In this document: one piece after another, positions 18,818 to 29,541 of the stretch
Layout of the letters: every line of letters starts with the position of its first letter
Numbering within the stretch: position 1 is the stretch's first letter
Source of the DNA: Agarivorans albus
GTDB taxonomy: Bacteria; Pseudomonadota; Gammaproteobacteria; Enterobacterales; Celerinatantimonadaceae
Length of the DNA stretch: 64,000 nucleotides
Assembly: GCF_019670105.1 (NCBI RefSeq)
Contig: NZ_AP023032.1
Location: forward strand, 342,501-406,500
Direction: 5' to 3'
The notes under the pieces: generated by a model
What the model was told of the DNA's origin: nothing
Database searches by the model: none
Seen by the model: the letters and a program-made list of their open reading frames with translations, nothing else
Translations under genes and position numbers: made by a program

Positions 18818-19585
18818 ATGAGAATAATAAAAGCAAGCATGGTTAGTATTGGCTTCGGTCTTTTGCTTTTAACGCAAACGGCTACAGCTACAGTGATGTA
18901 TGACCAAAATGTAACTAACGATGTGATATTTGGAAGTGGTAATGCTAACGGTGCTTTTACCGTTGATCGACAAAATGGCATCGAGTTGGGCTTAAGAGCA
19001 AAGCTACGTTTTGACGAGTTTAATAACCCGCAGAATATCTTTAATAGCAACGGTGATGGTACTTACCAATTCGACAACATTGCACCTCCTACAGGCTTTG
19101 GTTTTGCACCGGGTTCTCTGGCTACCGCCATTTGGAATTTTGAATGGTCGATAAACAGCAACTTTGATGGTAGCGGTGGGACCTTAGATAGCCTTTCATA
19201 TTTGTTAGAAATTGATTTTGACCCTAGCGCGGCCACTAACTTTATTGGTTTCGATCCGGTCAATGTATCGAACTCTGACAACGCTTTAGGCGATAACAGC
19301 ACTGGCAATGGTGGAGGTTTGGTAGACCCAACTAATTACGCTAGTTTGCTCAGTGTGTATAACTTGGCGCAAAACTCATGGAACATGGAGTTTGCCCCTA
19401 TCGATTTTGTTTCTACAGAAGTAGGTATATTTGATTTTGCATTAACCGCTTTTGGACCGCAGGATGAAGTGTTGGCACGTACCTCTATTCAGGTAATTAA
19501 TGCCACAGTTGCAGAGCCGCAAACCTTGCTTATTATGTTGTTGTCATTAGCGGGTTTAGCGTGGATTAGACGTAAAACAAGCTAG
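18818..19585 (+). CDS. Exported protein with PEP-CTERM-like sorting tail
   Basis: A 255-residue protein with a signal peptide (about 1-25) and a C-terminal module AEPQTLLIMLLSLAGLAWIR then RKTS: Glu-Pro, hydrophobic helix, basic end. This is the layout of PEP-CTERM signals recognised by exosortase, with the first Pro replaced by Ala. The body is Asn/Asp/Gly-rich and probably beta-sandwich; I recognise no enzyme motif. Function unknown; such proteins are often linked to extracellular matrix. Monocistronic with its own terminator. Confidence 0.8.
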   Translation: MRIIKASMVSIGFGLLLLTQTATATVMYDQNVTNDVIFGSGNANGAFTVDRQNGIELGLRAKLRFDEFNNPQNIFNSNGDGTYQFDNIAPPTGFGFAPGSLATAIWNFEWSINSNFDGSGGTLDSLSYLLEIDFDPSAATNFIGFDPVNVSNSDNALGDNSTGNGGGLVDPTNYASLLSVYNLAQNSWNMEFAPIDFVSTEVGIFDFALTAFGPQDEVLARTSIQVINATVAEPQTLLIMLLSLAGLAWIRRKTS

Positions 19586-19597
19586 TAAACATCAAAA

Positions 19598-19627
19598 TAA
19601 AAAGGAGCTCAATAGAGCTCCTTTTTA
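19598..19627 (+). terminator. Bidirectional terminator between the PEP-CTERM-like gene and gltS
   Basis: AAAAAGGAGCTC and GAGCTCCTTTTT form a symmetrical hairpin with an A run before and a T run after. It can end both convergent transcripts. Confidence 0.88.
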
Positions 19628-19647
19628 TTGCCTGTTTGGCTAATTTC

Positions 19648-20871
19648 TTAGCTAAGAAAGCTAATATAAGTTTGTAGCACTATCAGGTTCACAATGTCGA
19701 TGAAGAAGGCTCCAACAATGGGTACCACCATAAATGCTGGTGGTGAAGGGCCATTGCGAGACACTAGCGCACTCATATTCATCACCGCCGTGGGGGTAGC
19801 TCCTAAGCCAAAGCCACAATGCCCGCCAGCGATTACTGCAGAGTCATAACCTCCTCCCATAAAGCGGTAGCTAACATAGCTAGCAAACAGGGCGATCATA
19901 ATGGTTTGGCAGAGCAAGATAATGAGTAGTGGTAAGGCTAAATCAAAAATCTCCCAGAGTCTTAAGCTCATTAAAGCCATCGACAAAAACAGCGATAAAG
20001 AGAGTGTGCCAAGTAAGTCGACACATTCGTGGTTAATTTCATAGCGGCCACTAAACTCGCTGGCGTTGGCTATCAGTACCCCAAAAAACAAAGCGTATAC
20101 AAAATCAGGCATTTTCAGCCAAGAGAGGGCAAGTTCGGTTTCCAAACCTTTGGCTATCTTGGCCATTACCACGCAAACCAGTAACAAAAATAGCACTTCG
20201 ATCACTGATGTTGGGGTAACTAAATCTTCTTCTTTGCGGCTATAAGTGACTAAATCCGGGTGGGTTTTGTGGTGGCTTTTTCCCTTGGAGAAGGGTGACT
20301 CTAGGTTCTTTTTGTTAATTAGCCGTTGGCCAACAGGGCCACCGATAATTCCGCCCATCACTAATCCAAATGTGGCGGCGGCCATGGCAAACTCTAAGGT
20401 TTGAATATTGTATTCATCGGCAAAGATCTGGGACCAAGCTGCGCCTGTTCCGTGCCCGCCAGAGAGCGTAATGGAACCGGCGAACAAACCCATCATAGGC
20501 TCTAAACCAAGCAAAGTAGCTAGTACTACACCCAAGCCGTTTTGTAGCACGATATACAGTGAAGCAATAGCGAGGAAAACAAAGACTTTCCTGCCGCCTT
20601 TAATCAGTAATTTGTAGTTGGCAGCAAGGCCAATGGTTGCGAAGAACATTAGCATTAGGGTGTCTTGCAAGGGCAGCGCAAAACTAAGCTCAATACCGCG
20701 CATTTTAAGTACAGTTATTACAATGGCTATCACTAAACCGCCAACAATTGGCTCGGGAATGTTGTACTTTTTGAGGATGGCCACATAGTGGCAAATAATG
20801 CGCCCGATAAACAATACGGTAAGGGCCACAAGAAAAGATTCCAGTTCTCCAACTGAATAAACAGTGTCCAT
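19648..20871 (-). CDS. gltS: Sodium/glutamate symporter GltS
   Basis: A 407-residue polytopic inner-membrane protein with about ten hydrophobic segments in two repeats. Family signatures include the Gly-rich motifs around GSITLSGGHGTGAAW and GGHCGFGLGATPTAVMNM, the re-entrant loops of the ESS family. It takes up glutamate with Na+. The sequence ends close to the shared terminator and the gene is monocistronic. Confidence 0.93.
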   Translation of the reverse strand: MDTVYSVGELESFLVALTVLFIGRIICHYVAILKKYNIPEPIVGGLVIAIVITVLKMRGIELSFALPLQDTLMLMFFATIGLAANYKLLIKGGRKVFVFLAIASLYIVLQNGLGVVLATLLGLEPMMGLFAGSITLSGGHGTGAAWSQIFADEYNIQTLEFAMAAATFGLVMGGIIGGPVGQRLINKKNLESPFSKGKSHHKTHPDLVTYSRKEEDLVTPTSVIEVLFLLLVCVVMAKIAKGLETELALSWLKMPDFVYALFFGVLIANASEFSGRYEINHECVDLLGTLSLSLFLSMALMSLRLWEIFDLALPLLIILLCQTIMIALFASYVSYRFMGGGYDSAVIAGGHCGFGLGATPTAVMNMSALVSRNGPSPPAFMVVPIVGAFFIDIVNLIVLQTYISFLS

Positions 20872-21017
20872 ATATTCAAAGCCTTACAAAGAAATCGACC
20901 TATTTATTTAGTGTAGTTGGCGGTTTGCTATGTGTGAGGGTTTTATTGTTAACAATTGCTGAAGATTTAAGGTAAATCGGAAGGGTAAAGCGAGGGGGCA
21001 GAACAAATCAGCGGCAA

Positions 21018-21052
21018 AAATAAGGCTAAGCATTATTATGCTTAGCCTTTTA
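21018..21052 (-). terminator. Terminator of the glutathione reductase gene
   Basis: Read on the minus strand, AAGGCTAAGCATAA pairs with TTATGCTTAGCCTT and is followed by ATTTTT. It lies a few bases after the gorA stop. Confidence 0.82.
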
Positions 21053-21056
21053 TGTA

Positions 21057-22406
21057 CTAGCGAAGAGTTACAAACTCTTCTGCGCTAGTGGGGTGAATCG
21101 CGACACAAGCGTCAAAATCAGCCTTAGTTGCGCCCATTTTCATGGCTACACCAAAGCCTTGTAAGATCTCATCCATGCCTAAGCCAATGCCGTGAAGACC
21201 TACTACTTTTTGCTCTTCGCCAGCACAGATTAGTTTCATCTTGGTTACTTGGCGGTGTTGCGTAACGGCGGTGTACATGGCTCCAAAGCTAGAGTTATAC
21301 ACTTTTACGTTATCTTCACCGTATTGAGCAATAGCTTCTGGCTCGGTTAAACCGATGGTGCCAATGGCTGGGTGACTAAATACTACGGTAGGGATTAAGT
21401 CATAATCCATTTTCGCGTTAGTTTGGCCATTGAATAAACGCTCAGACAATAAGCGTCCAGCTTTTACTGCTACAGGAGTCAATTCAACTTTACCGATATT
21501 GTCACCTACGGCATAAACGCCAGCAACGTTGGTATTTGAGTACTCATCAACCTTAATGTAACCACGTTCATCGGTTTCAACACCAATGCCTTCTAGGTTA
21601 ATTTTGTCATTGGCGGGTTCACGGCCAATTGCCCAAATTACACTATCTACTTGCAAGCTATTACCATTTTCAAAGCTCACAACTAGGCTGTCATCAGCTT
21701 GTTTTTCAATAGCTTTTGGCGTGCTATTGGTATGTAATGTTGGCCCGTCTTCGGCCATTATCTCCACTAAGGTTTCGCTTAGCATAGGATCAAAGTTACG
21801 CAGCGGAGCATGCTTGCGAACGGCTAAATGCGTTTCGCTGCCTAGCGAGTGCAATACGCCAGCGAGCTCAACCGCAATATAACCAGCACCTAGCACCAAT
21901 ACTCGCTTGGGTTGCTCGGTAAGAGCAAAGAAACCGTCGGAATCAATGCCTAGCTCGGCGCCAGGAATATTAGGAATCGTCGGTCGGCCACCGGTAGCAA
22001 TAAGAATGTGTTTTGCGCGGATTTGTTCGCCGTTTACTTCAACAGTATTAGCGTCGACAAACTTGGCAAAGCCGTTGATAACGGTCACGCCATTATTGCC
22101 TAACACGCGGTCATAAGAGCCATGGATACGCTTAATGTAGGCTTCGCGGCTCGCCACTAGCGTAGACCAATCGAACTTATTTACCTGAACATCAAAGCCA
22201 TAGTCTGGAGCGTAGCGGTGAATGGCTTCTGCAACTTGAGCGCCGAACCACATGGCTTTTTTGGGTACACAACCCACATTTACACAGGTGCCGCCAACGT
22301 GGCGGGCTTCAACTAAGGCAACTTTTTGTCCATACATAGAGGCACGATTTGCCGAGGCGATACCGCCACTGCCTGCACCAATGCATAGGTAGTCGAATTC
22401 TCTCAT
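21057..22406 (-). CDS. gorA: Glutathione-disulfide reductase
   Basis: A 449-residue class I flavoprotein disulfide reductase. It has the FAD site GAGSGG (about 10-15), the redox-active CVNVGC (Cys41, Cys46), an NADPH-binding [11 protein letters not shown] (about 174-184) and the C-terminal active-site HPTSAEE of the partner subunit. It reduces GSSG with NADPH in the cytoplasm. CGGAG precedes the start. No OxyR-type site was recognised. Confidence 0.95.
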   Translation of the reverse strand: MREFDYLCIGAGSGGIASANRASMYGQKVALVEARHVGGTCVNVGCVPKKAMWFGAQVAEAIHRYAPDYGFDVQVNKFDWSTLVASREAYIKRIHGSYDRVLGNNGVTVINGFAKFVDANTVEVNGEQIRAKHILIATGGRPTIPNIPGAELGIDSDGFFALTEQPKRVLVLGAGYIAVELAGVLHSLGSETHLAVRKHAPLRNFDPMLSETLVEIMAEDGPTLHTNSTPKAIEKQADDSLVVSFENGNSLQVDSVIWAIGREPANDKINLEGIGVETDERGYIKVDEYSNTNVAGVYAVGDNIGKVELTPVAVKAGRLLSERLFNGQTNAKMDYDLIPTVVFSHPAIGTIGLTEPEAIAQYGEDNVKVYNSSFGAMYTAVTQHRQVTKMKLICAGEEQKVVGLHGIGLGMDEILQGFGVAMKMGATKADFDACVAIHPTSAEEFVTLR

Positions 22407-22467
22407 TAAGGTACTCCGAATAGGGGCCGAAAACTTGCAGCAGTATAGCCTGTACTAAAGACAGATG

Positions 22468-24471
22468 TTAATCAGCTTTTTGCGCTTGGTAAGGCAAGCG
22501 GATAGAAAAGTGCACCCCTTCATCAGGTTTGCTATCAAAAGCAATGTGCCCTTTAAGTAGCTGAACCACTAGGTTGTAGACAATGTGTGTGCCTAAACCA
22601 CTGCCGCCTTGGCCTCGTTTTGAGGTGACAAAGGGGTCAAAAATTCTCTGAGCAATGTTGCTATCTACGCCGCGTCCCGAGTCGCGATAGTCGATATGCA
22701 GTTGGTCGTCTTCTCGGTGAATGGAAATGTCGATACGTTTATCACCTTCCCAGCCTTCAAAGCCGTGTTTAACCGAGTTTAAAATCAAGTTGGAATAGAT
22801 TTGAGTAAAGCTCCCAGGGAAGCTGTAAAGCTCTAAGTCATCATCACAATCAACGACTATCTCACAGCCCGAACGTCTAATTTTGTGGCCTAAGGAAGTG
22901 ATTACTTGGTTAACATTCTCGTTAAGGTTAAAGGTGTAACAAGCCTCGGAGCTTTGGTCTACCGCTACTTGTTTGAAGCTGCTGATAAGGTCGGATGCAC
23001 GTCTTAAGTTGTTAAGCAGTAATTCGGTAGATTGGTTGAGGTTTTGAATCAATTCTTCCATAAACTTGCGGCTTAATTTTCCGCTCTCAATATTCTTCTC
23101 TAGCTGGTTACCTTGCTCTTGCAAGTAAGAGGCGGCTGTTACACTAATGCCAATTGGCGTATTAATCTCGTGGGCAACGCCGGCCACTAAGCCACCCAAC
23201 GATGCCATTTTTTCGGCTTCAACCAGAGATTGCTGAGCGTTTTTAAGCTTGTCGAAGGCGCTGGCTAATTGCAGGTTACTTTCTTCTAGTCGCTCGGTAC
23301 GAGATTGCACTTTTTGCTCAAGTTCATCGTTGAGCTCTTTAATCTCTTTCTCAACGCGTTTGAGAGGAGTTACATCGTAACCAAAGGCAATCATTCGTGA
23401 TACATGGTTGCCCTCGTAAAAAGGCACAAAGGTCCACAGTAGGGTGTATTGATTGTTGGCTTGATCCGTAAGAGTTAATTCTTGGTCTTGAATAACCCGC
23501 AACTGGCGCAAATCGGTTTCAATTTTTTCGCGCATATCATTATCAATAAATACGCTTAGCCAATTTTGCCCTTCTAATTCTTCTTGGTGGAATCCGGTGA
23601 GCATTACCCCTGCAGGGTTAGCGGTGAGCACATTAAGCTGATTATCAAGGGTGACAATAACCGCGTTACTCGCATTAATTACCGTTGCAGAGAAATCGCG
23701 CTCATGTGCCAGCTGTTCAGTAGCTTTGAGTTTTTGATCAAATTCATGGTCGATCTTTTGGGTCATTTGGTTAAGGGTATTAACCAGTTCTCCTAACTCA
23801 TCGTTACGCGTTTTATTGCCAGTATCAATTTTTAACGGTGCGCCTAAGTTATCTAGGTCAAGGTTGCGGGTGTACTCCACAATGGTATTTAGATGGCGCA
23901 CAATCACGTAATAAATGATGAACAAAATACCAATAGAAACCACTAAGGTTTTCACGGTTTGGCTGATTAAGATCAGCATGGCTTTTTGCCACAAGCGCTC
24001 ATAAACCTGCTCAAGTGAGGCTGCCACAAACAGTTTACCTACCATTTCACCTTGATAGATAAGTTCAAATTCTTGGGATAAGTCGTAACGGTCAGCAGAG
24101 CGGCCGCGCGCTAGCAAAGGTACCTCAGAAGATCCTAGGATTTCTTTTACCAACACATATTGCATATTGGGCAAATTCATAATGCCCTCAATTTGTACCT
24201 CAACTTGCTCTTCGTCTAAGTTCCATAAACTGGCGGCGATGGGTTGCAAAAAACTTACTTCAATTTGATCAATGCTTTCTTCGATAACTTGAACGTCTTG
24301 TTTGTAGTCGTAGCGAAGTTGGATAAGAGTGATGATAAGAGCAAGCAGGGTAGAGCAGATAAGGATGTAGGACAGCATCCGTAATGATAGGCTGTTAGTG
24401 CCTTTATTTAAGGCTAGTTTTTGCCACAGCCCTGAGTTTTCAACTCTTGGAGTATTGTTATTATTGTCCAT
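22468..24471 (-). CDS. Membrane sensor histidine kinase (HAMP-PAS-HK), orphan
   Basis: A 667-residue kinase: membrane helix about 32-52, periplasmic sensor of about 120 residues, second helix about 175-200, HAMP, PAS (about 265-375), coiled-coil, an H box GVAHEINTPIG with phospho-acceptor His near 433, and a HATPase domain with the N box NLILNSVKHG and the G boxes DSGRGVD and GSGLGTHIV. The HEINTP form marks a PAS-associated kinase subfamily. No response regulator gene is adjacent, so its partner and signal are unknown. Divergent from prlC. Confidence 0.9.
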   Translation of the reverse strand: MDNNNNTPRVENSGLWQKLALNKGTNSLSLRMLSYILICSTLLALIITLIQLRYDYKQDVQVIEESIDQIEVSFLQPIAASLWNLDEEQVEVQIEGIMNLPNMQYVLVKEILGSSEVPLLARGRSADRYDLSQEFELIYQGEMVGKLFVAASLEQVYERLWQKAMLILISQTVKTLVVSIGILFIIYYVIVRHLNTIVEYTRNLDLDNLGAPLKIDTGNKTRNDELGELVNTLNQMTQKIDHEFDQKLKATEQLAHERDFSATVINASNAVIVTLDNQLNVLTANPAGVMLTGFHQEELEGQNWLSVFIDNDMREKIETDLRQLRVIQDQELTLTDQANNQYTLLWTFVPFYEGNHVSRMIAFGYDVTPLKRVEKEIKELNDELEQKVQSRTERLEESNLQLASAFDKLKNAQQSLVEAEKMASLGGLVAGVAHEINTPIGISVTAASYLQEQGNQLEKNIESGKLSRKFMEELIQNLNQSTELLLNNLRRASDLISSFKQVAVDQSSEACYTFNLNENVNQVITSLGHKIRRSGCEIVVDCDDDLELYSFPGSFTQIYSNLILNSVKHGFEGWEGDKRIDISIHREDDQLHIDYRDSGRGVDSNIAQRIFDPFVTSKRGQGGSGLGTHIVYNLVVQLLKGHIAFDSKPDEGVHFSIRLPYQAQKAD

Positions 24472-24658
24472 TAATCGATGAGTCCTGTTGGTCTAGGTTA
24501 TTGATAAACCAAGAAACCAAAATAATCCCTAAGGAAATCATAGTCTAATTCAAAGCTATGTAAACTGTCCAAATCACTAAACGTGGGTTGATTTACAAAT
24601 TTTTAGCCCCAGATTAATCTATTCATAGCTAACATTTCTCAATCTTTAAGGATCCCCT

Positions 24659-26692
24659 ATGAGTAACCCTTTACTTGATTTACCTGGATTACCTCCGTTT
24701 AGCAAAATTAAACCTGAACATGTGCAGCCTGCAGTAGAGCAAGTGATTGAGGAATGCCGCACCACCATTGACGAGGTGCTTCAGCACGCTACGCCAACTT
24801 GGCAAAACTTTATCTTGCCCTTGGATGAAGTGAATGACCGTTTAAGCCGTTTGTGGTCACCAGTGAGCCACTGTAACTCGGTGGTAAATAGCCAAGAGTT
24901 GCGCGAAGCTTATGAAGCTTGTTTACCGCTATTGTCTGAATACAGCACCTTTGTTGGCCAACATAAAGGTTTGTATCAAGCCTACAAACAACTTGCCGAT
25001 AGCGATGCCTTTGCCAGTTATAATCTAGCCCAGCAAAAATCGATTAGTGACGCATTACGTGACTTTGAATTGTCGGGCATCGGTTTAGAAGCCGAGCAGC
25101 AAAGCCGTTATGGTGAGATTGTGAAGCGCTTGTCTGAGCTATCTTCGCAGTTTTCTAATAATGTATTGGATGCCACTTTAGCTTGGCAAAAACAGATTAC
25201 CGATGTAAATGACCTCGCCGGTCTGCCAGAGTCTGCTTTAGCTGCCGCTAAACAAGCCGCAGAAGCCAAAGAACTTGATGGCTACTTACTAACGTTGGAG
25301 TTTCCAAGTTACTTGCCGGTGATGACCTATGCCGACAAACGTGAGCTGCGTGAAGAAATGTACCGCGCTTTTAGCACCCGCGCCTCGGAGCAAGCAAGTA
25401 CCGATGAAAAGTTCGATAACACCGCGATTATTGACGAAGAGCTAGAGCTGCGTAGCGAGCTAGCAAAACTGCTGGGTTTTGATAGTTACGCCGATAAATC
25501 GTTAGCCACTAAAATGGCTGAGTCACCCTCTCAAGTATTGGGCTTTTTGAATGACCTTGCTGCACGCTCTAAGCCGCAAGCTGAGCGCGAATTAGCCGAG
25601 CTAGAAGCCTTTGCCAAAGAGCAGCATCAGGTATCTGACTTAGCGGCTTGGGATATGGCCTATTACTCTGAGAAACTAAAACAACATACTTACGCTATTT
25701 CTGATGAACAGTTACGCCCTTACTTCCCAGAAGACAAGGTACTTGGCGGTTTGTTCGAAGTGGTTAAACGCCTATTTAAGGTTGAGGTAAGCGAGAAGCA
25801 AAACGTAGATACCTGGCATTCTGACGTACGCTTTTTTGAAATTAGCGACCAAAGTGGAGAGTTGCGCGGCTCGTTTTATCTAGATTTGTATGCCCGCGAA
25901 CATAAACGTGGTGGCGCTTGGATGGATGGTTGTATTGACCGTCGTGTCGATGCCAAGGGTGAACTGATTAAACCTGTTGCTTACCTAACCTGTAACTTCA
26001 ATAAACCGGTAGGTGATAAACCAGCGCTATTCACTCATGATGAAGTGATTACCTTGTTCCATGAGTTTGGTCACGGTATTCACCACATGCTTACCAAAGT
26101 GGATGAAGCGGCGGTTTCTGGCATTAACGGGGTGGCCTGGGACGCTGTAGAGCTACCTAGCCAGTTTTTAGAAAACTGGTGTTGGCAAAGCGACGCACTG
26201 GCCTTTATTTCTGGTCACTACGAAACAGGTGAGCCGCTGCCACAAGCGCTACTAGATAAAATGCTAGCGGCTCGCAACTTTCAATCGGCGATGACTATGG
26301 TGCGCCAATTAGAGTTTTCGTTATTTGACTTCCGCTTACACCACGAGCCAGCCAATGGCCGTAGTGTATTAGATCTATTAAACGAAGTGCGTGCACAAGT
26401 ATCGGTAATTAAGCCACCTAGCTTTAACCGTTTTCAGAACAGCTTTAGCCATATTTTTGCTGGTGGCTACAGTGCAGGCTACTACAGCTACAAATGGGCT
26501 GAAGTATTGTCGGCAGATGCCTTCTCTAAATTTGAGGACGAGGGTATTTTCAACCCTGAAACTGGCTCGCATTTCTTGAGCAATATTCTTGAGAAAGGTG
26601 GCTCACAAGAACCTATGGAGCTGTTTAAAGCCTTTAGGGGGCGTGAGCCTAAAGTTGATGCTCTGTTGCGTCACTCTGGCATTGCTGCCTAA
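24659..26692 (+). CDS. prlC: Oligopeptidase A (M3 metallopeptidase)
   Basis: A 677-residue cytosolic zinc endopeptidase of the thimet oligopeptidase family. The zinc motif HEFGHGIHH lies near residues 467-475, with the third ligand Glu about 28 residues later (WDAVELPSQFLENW). It degrades short peptides, including cleaved signal peptides. AAGGA precedes the start and a strong hairpin follows the stop. Length matches E. coli PrlC. Confidence 0.95.
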   Translation: MSNPLLDLPGLPPFSKIKPEHVQPAVEQVIEECRTTIDEVLQHATPTWQNFILPLDEVNDRLSRLWSPVSHCNSVVNSQELREAYEACLPLLSEYSTFVGQHKGLYQAYKQLADSDAFASYNLAQQKSISDALRDFELSGIGLEAEQQSRYGEIVKRLSELSSQFSNNVLDATLAWQKQITDVNDLAGLPESALAAAKQAAEAKELDGYLLTLEFPSYLPVMTYADKRELREEMYRAFSTRASEQASTDEKFDNTAIIDEELELRSELAKLLGFDSYADKSLATKMAESPSQVLGFLNDLAARSKPQAERELAELEAFAKEQHQVSDLAAWDMAYYSEKLKQHTYAISDEQLRPYFPEDKVLGGLFEVVKRLFKVEVSEKQNVDTWHSDVRFFEISDQSGELRGSFYLDLYAREHKRGGAWMDGCIDRRVDAKGELIKPVAYLTCNFNKPVGDKPALFTHDEVITLFHEFGHGIHHMLTKVDEAAVSGINGVAWDAVELPSQFLENWCWQSDALAFISGHYETGEPLPQALLDKMLAARNFQSAMTMVRQLEFSLFDFRLHHEPANGRSVLDLLNEVRAQVSVIKPPSFNRFQNSFSHIFAGGYSAGYYSYKWAEVLSADAFSKFEDEGIFNPETGSHFLSNILEKGGSQEPMELFKAFRGREPKVDALLRHSGIAA

Positions 26693-26714
26693 TTTTGCGG
26701 GTAAAAGATCAATT

Positions 26715-26738
26715 AAAACGCGGCTAAAGCCGCGTTTT
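26715..26738 (+). terminator. Terminator after prlC
   Basis: AAAACGCGGC and GCCGCGTTTT form a ten-base-pair hairpin with a four-base loop, starting 22 bases after the prlC stop. Confidence 0.85.
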
Positions 26739-26825
26739 GTTTATGTAAACTTGGCCAAACTGTTAGCCACAATCGGTGGATGTTGAGTTAAGCTTGTTTA
26801 GGTTATTGAACAAAGAGATGGATTA

Positions 26826-27911
26826 ATGTTTGAAGAATTTGCCCAGTGGTTAGAGCAGGAGCAAGCTCAACTAGCCACGTCTAATTGGTTATTCGATGTA
26901 TTTGTCGTGTTAAGCATCACTCTGGTGGCCTTTTTGGTTTGGCGTATTTTAGCCTCACGCATGAGCCGCCTAACCGAGAAAACCAAAACCGTATGGGACG
27001 ACGCTATTTGGTTTTCACTTTGGAAACCGATTAACTGGATGATTGCGGTAGTGGGTTTGTCATTAGTGGCAGTTGCCTTTGCTAATGCCTTGGATTCAGA
27101 CTTTAAGCCTTACATTCCAATTATTCGCCAAGTGATGGTTGTGTTCATGTTTGCTTGGGCAGCCATGCGCTTTGTGCGCAGAGCCGAAGAGCAGCTGATA
27201 GTGGTGGGTAAAGATAAAACCACCGTGCAGGCTGTGGCTAAGTTATGCCGAGCTGCTGTAATCATTTTGTTTTTGTTGGCGGTGTTTCAAACTTTAGGCT
27301 TTAGTATTTCTGGCGTATTAGCTTTTGGCGGTATGGGCGGATTAATTGTTGGTATGGCCGCCAAAGACCTGTTGGCTAACTTTTTTGGTGCTCTGTTGGT
27401 CTACTTTGATAAACCTTTTAAAGTGGGTGATTGGATCCGCTCACCCGATCGCAGCATTGAAGGCACGGTTGAAAACATAGGCTGGCGAGTGACTAAAATT
27501 CGCACCTTCGACAAACGCCCTTTGTACGTGCCTAACTCTATTTTTTCTAGTATTGCCGTGGAAAACCCCAGTCGAATGAGTCATCGGCGAATCAAAGAAA
27601 CCATTGGTATTCGTTATGATGATGCAAGCAAGATGAGTAAGGTTGTGGCTGAAGTGGAGCAAATGCTACGTAATCACCCCGAGATAGATACCAGCCAAAC
27701 CTTGATGGTAAATTTTGATAGCTTTAATGCTTCGTCACTGGACTTCTTTATCTACACCTTTACTAAAACCACCAACTGGGTGAAATATCACGAAGTAAAG
27801 CAAGATGTGTTGAATAAGATCGTAGAGATTGTGGAAGCTAACGGTGCCGAGTTTGCCTTCCCTACTCGTACTCTTCATTTAAACCCTAGCCCAGCAGATA
27901 TAGAAGCTTAA
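26826..27911 (+). CDS. MscS-family mechanosensitive channel
   Basis: A 361-residue inner-membrane protein with about five hydrophobic segments, a pore helix GGMGGLIVGMAAKDLLANFFGA split by Gly/Ala packing positions, then the MscS beta domain starting DKPFKVGDWI and a C-terminal alpha/beta domain. It should open under membrane tension to release solutes in hypo-osmotic shock. Architecture resembles YnaI-like middle-sized members rather than small MscS. GAGATGG precedes the ATG. Confidence 0.88.
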   Translation: MFEEFAQWLEQEQAQLATSNWLFDVFVVLSITLVAFLVWRILASRMSRLTEKTKTVWDDAIWFSLWKPINWMIAVVGLSLVAVAFANALDSDFKPYIPIIRQVMVVFMFAWAAMRFVRRAEEQLIVVGKDKTTVQAVAKLCRAAVIILFLLAVFQTLGFSISGVLAFGGMGGLIVGMAAKDLLANFFGALLVYFDKPFKVGDWIRSPDRSIEGTVENIGWRVTKIRTFDKRPLYVPNSIFSSIAVENPSRMSHRRIKETIGIRYDDASKMSKVVAEVEQMLRNHPEIDTSQTLMVNFDSFNASSLDFFIYTFTKTTNWVKYHEVKQDVLNKIVEIVEANGAEFAFPTRTLHLNPSPADIEA

Positions 27912-28410
27912 TCAAAAGAGCAGAAACAGCAGCTGTGCTGTTTCTGCTAAACCTTATATTCGTCTATTAACCCCTGCATATTTATTCTTTGTTTAAGCGT
28001 AAAACCTCAAAAACTTACTGGTGATTTCAGCCTATTCTTATGGCTTTAGGCCAAATGGCTTTATTTTTATCCTGTAAAATTTAATTTAACCTTATCAAAA
28101 TTTAGTAATTCAGCAGAGCAGTAGCATATTTGAGATAAATAAGGTTTAAATTTTGGATTTAGATCTATTTGTAGCTTAAAAGTTTAGTTGTGCGAAATAT
28201 GTTGCTGTATGTGATCGGTGTATTGTTTTTAGTCTAGATAAATAAGTTGCTAAAACCCTATGTGATAGTGCCAGCTTCAGGAAGGCGACTTGTGAAACAC
28301 TGCAAACTTAGGGTAAAACAACAGCCAATGGGGTGAAATCTGCATTATGGTTTAATGCGGCACTTCTGCAAACACACTCAATATAACAAAAAGCTAACAT
28401 GGAGTTATCA
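27912..28410. other. Long AT-rich intergenic region upstream of livK
   Basis: About 500 bases without a gene. The first 40 hold a strong palindrome ending the MscS transcript. The rest is AT-rich and should contain the livK promoter. I see no riboswitch or sRNA that I can name. Confidence 0.45.
27919..27948 (+). terminator. Perfect hairpin after the MscS gene, probable terminator
   Basis: AGCAGAAACAGC pairs exactly with GCTGTTTCTGCT around AGCTGT. No T tract follows, so it may act as a processing or stabilising hairpin rather than an intrinsic terminator. Confidence 0.6.
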
Positions 28411-29529
28411 ATGACTAAATGGACAAAATCAGCTTCAGGGGTAGCGGTATCGCTAGCTCTATTTGGCGCTGCTACTTTTGCACAGGCAGCAGACACAATT
28501 AAAGTAGCAATTGCTGGCCCAGTAACTGGTCCGGTTGCGCAATACGGTGACATGCAATTTGCTGGTGGCGGTATTGCAGTAGAATTGCTTAACCAAGCTG
28601 GCGCATTATCTGGCAAGCAAATTGAAGCAGTAGTTTACGATGATGCTTGTGAGCCAAAGCAAGCCGTGGCCGTAGCCAACAAAATCATTAACGACGGCGT
28701 TAAATACGTAATTGGTCACCTTTGTTCAGGTGCGACTCAACCAGCGTCAGACGTATATGAAGATGAAGGTGTATTGATGATTACGCCTGCTTCAACTAAC
28801 CCAGACATCACTACCCGCGATTACCAACTTATTTTCCGCACCATTGGTCTAGACAGCGACCAAGGCCCAACTGCCGCACGTTATATTATCAATGCGGTTA
28901 AACCCGAGCGTGTAGCGGTAATTCACGATAAGCAACAATACGGTGAAGGTATTGCTACTTCTGTGAAAAATGAGCTAGAAGGCGCTGGCACTAAAGTAGT
29001 GGCTTTTGAAGGTGTAACAGCTGGTGATAAAGACTTCTCAGCACTAATTGCTAAGTTGAAGAAAGAGAACGTAGATTTTGTTTACTATGGTGGTTACCAC
29101 CCAGAGCTAGGTTTGATTCTTCGTCAATCTTCAGAAAAAGGCTTAAAAGCCACCTTTATGGGGCCGGAAGGTGTGGGTAACAAAGACATTTCTGCGATTG
29201 CTGGTGCAGCTTCAGAAGGTTTATTGGTTACGCTTCCTAAGAAATACGACCTAGATCCTGCCAACAAACCAGTGGTAGATGCTCTAGTTAAGAATGGCGA
29301 CGATCCTACTGGTCCATTCGTATGGACAGCCTTTGCTGCCATGCAAAGTATTGTTGCTGGCGTAAATGCTGCAGGTGATGATCCAGAAGCTGTAGCCGAA
29401 TTCCTACGTGGTAACACCGTTGAAACGGTTATGGGCCCACTTCAGTGGGATGCTAAAGGCGACCTTAAAGGCTTCGACTTTGGTGTATTCACTTGGCACG
29501 CTGACGGTTCTTCTTCAGCAGCTAAGTAA
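28411..29529 (+). CDS. livK: Branched-chain amino acid ABC transporter, periplasmic binding protein
   Basis: A 372-residue exported protein. The signal peptide (about 1-26, cleavage AQA-AD) precedes a type I periplasmic-binding fold ([20 protein letters not shown]) as in LivJ/LivK. It captures Leu, Ile or Val and delivers them to LivHM. GGAG seven bases before the ATG at 28411 favours that start over an ATG at 28399. It heads a livKHMGF locus and is separated from livH by a hairpin. Confidence 0.93.
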   Translation: MTKWTKSASGVAVSLALFGAATFAQAADTIKVAIAGPVTGPVAQYGDMQFAGGGIAVELLNQAGALSGKQIEAVVYDDACEPKQAVAVANKIINDGVKYVIGHLCSGATQPASDVYEDEGVLMITPASTNPDITTRDYQLIFRTIGLDSDQGPTAARYIINAVKPERVAVIHDKQQYGEGIATSVKNELEGAGTKVVAFEGVTAGDKDFSALIAKLKKENVDFVYYGGYHPELGLILRQSSEKGLKATFMGPEGVGNKDISAIAGAASEGLLVTLPKKYDLDPANKPVVDALVKNGDDPTGPFVWTAFAAMQSIVAGVNAAGDDPEAVAEFLRGNTVETVMGPLQWDAKGDLKGFDFGVFTWHADGSSSAAK

Positions 29530-29541
29530 GCGCGTAATACC

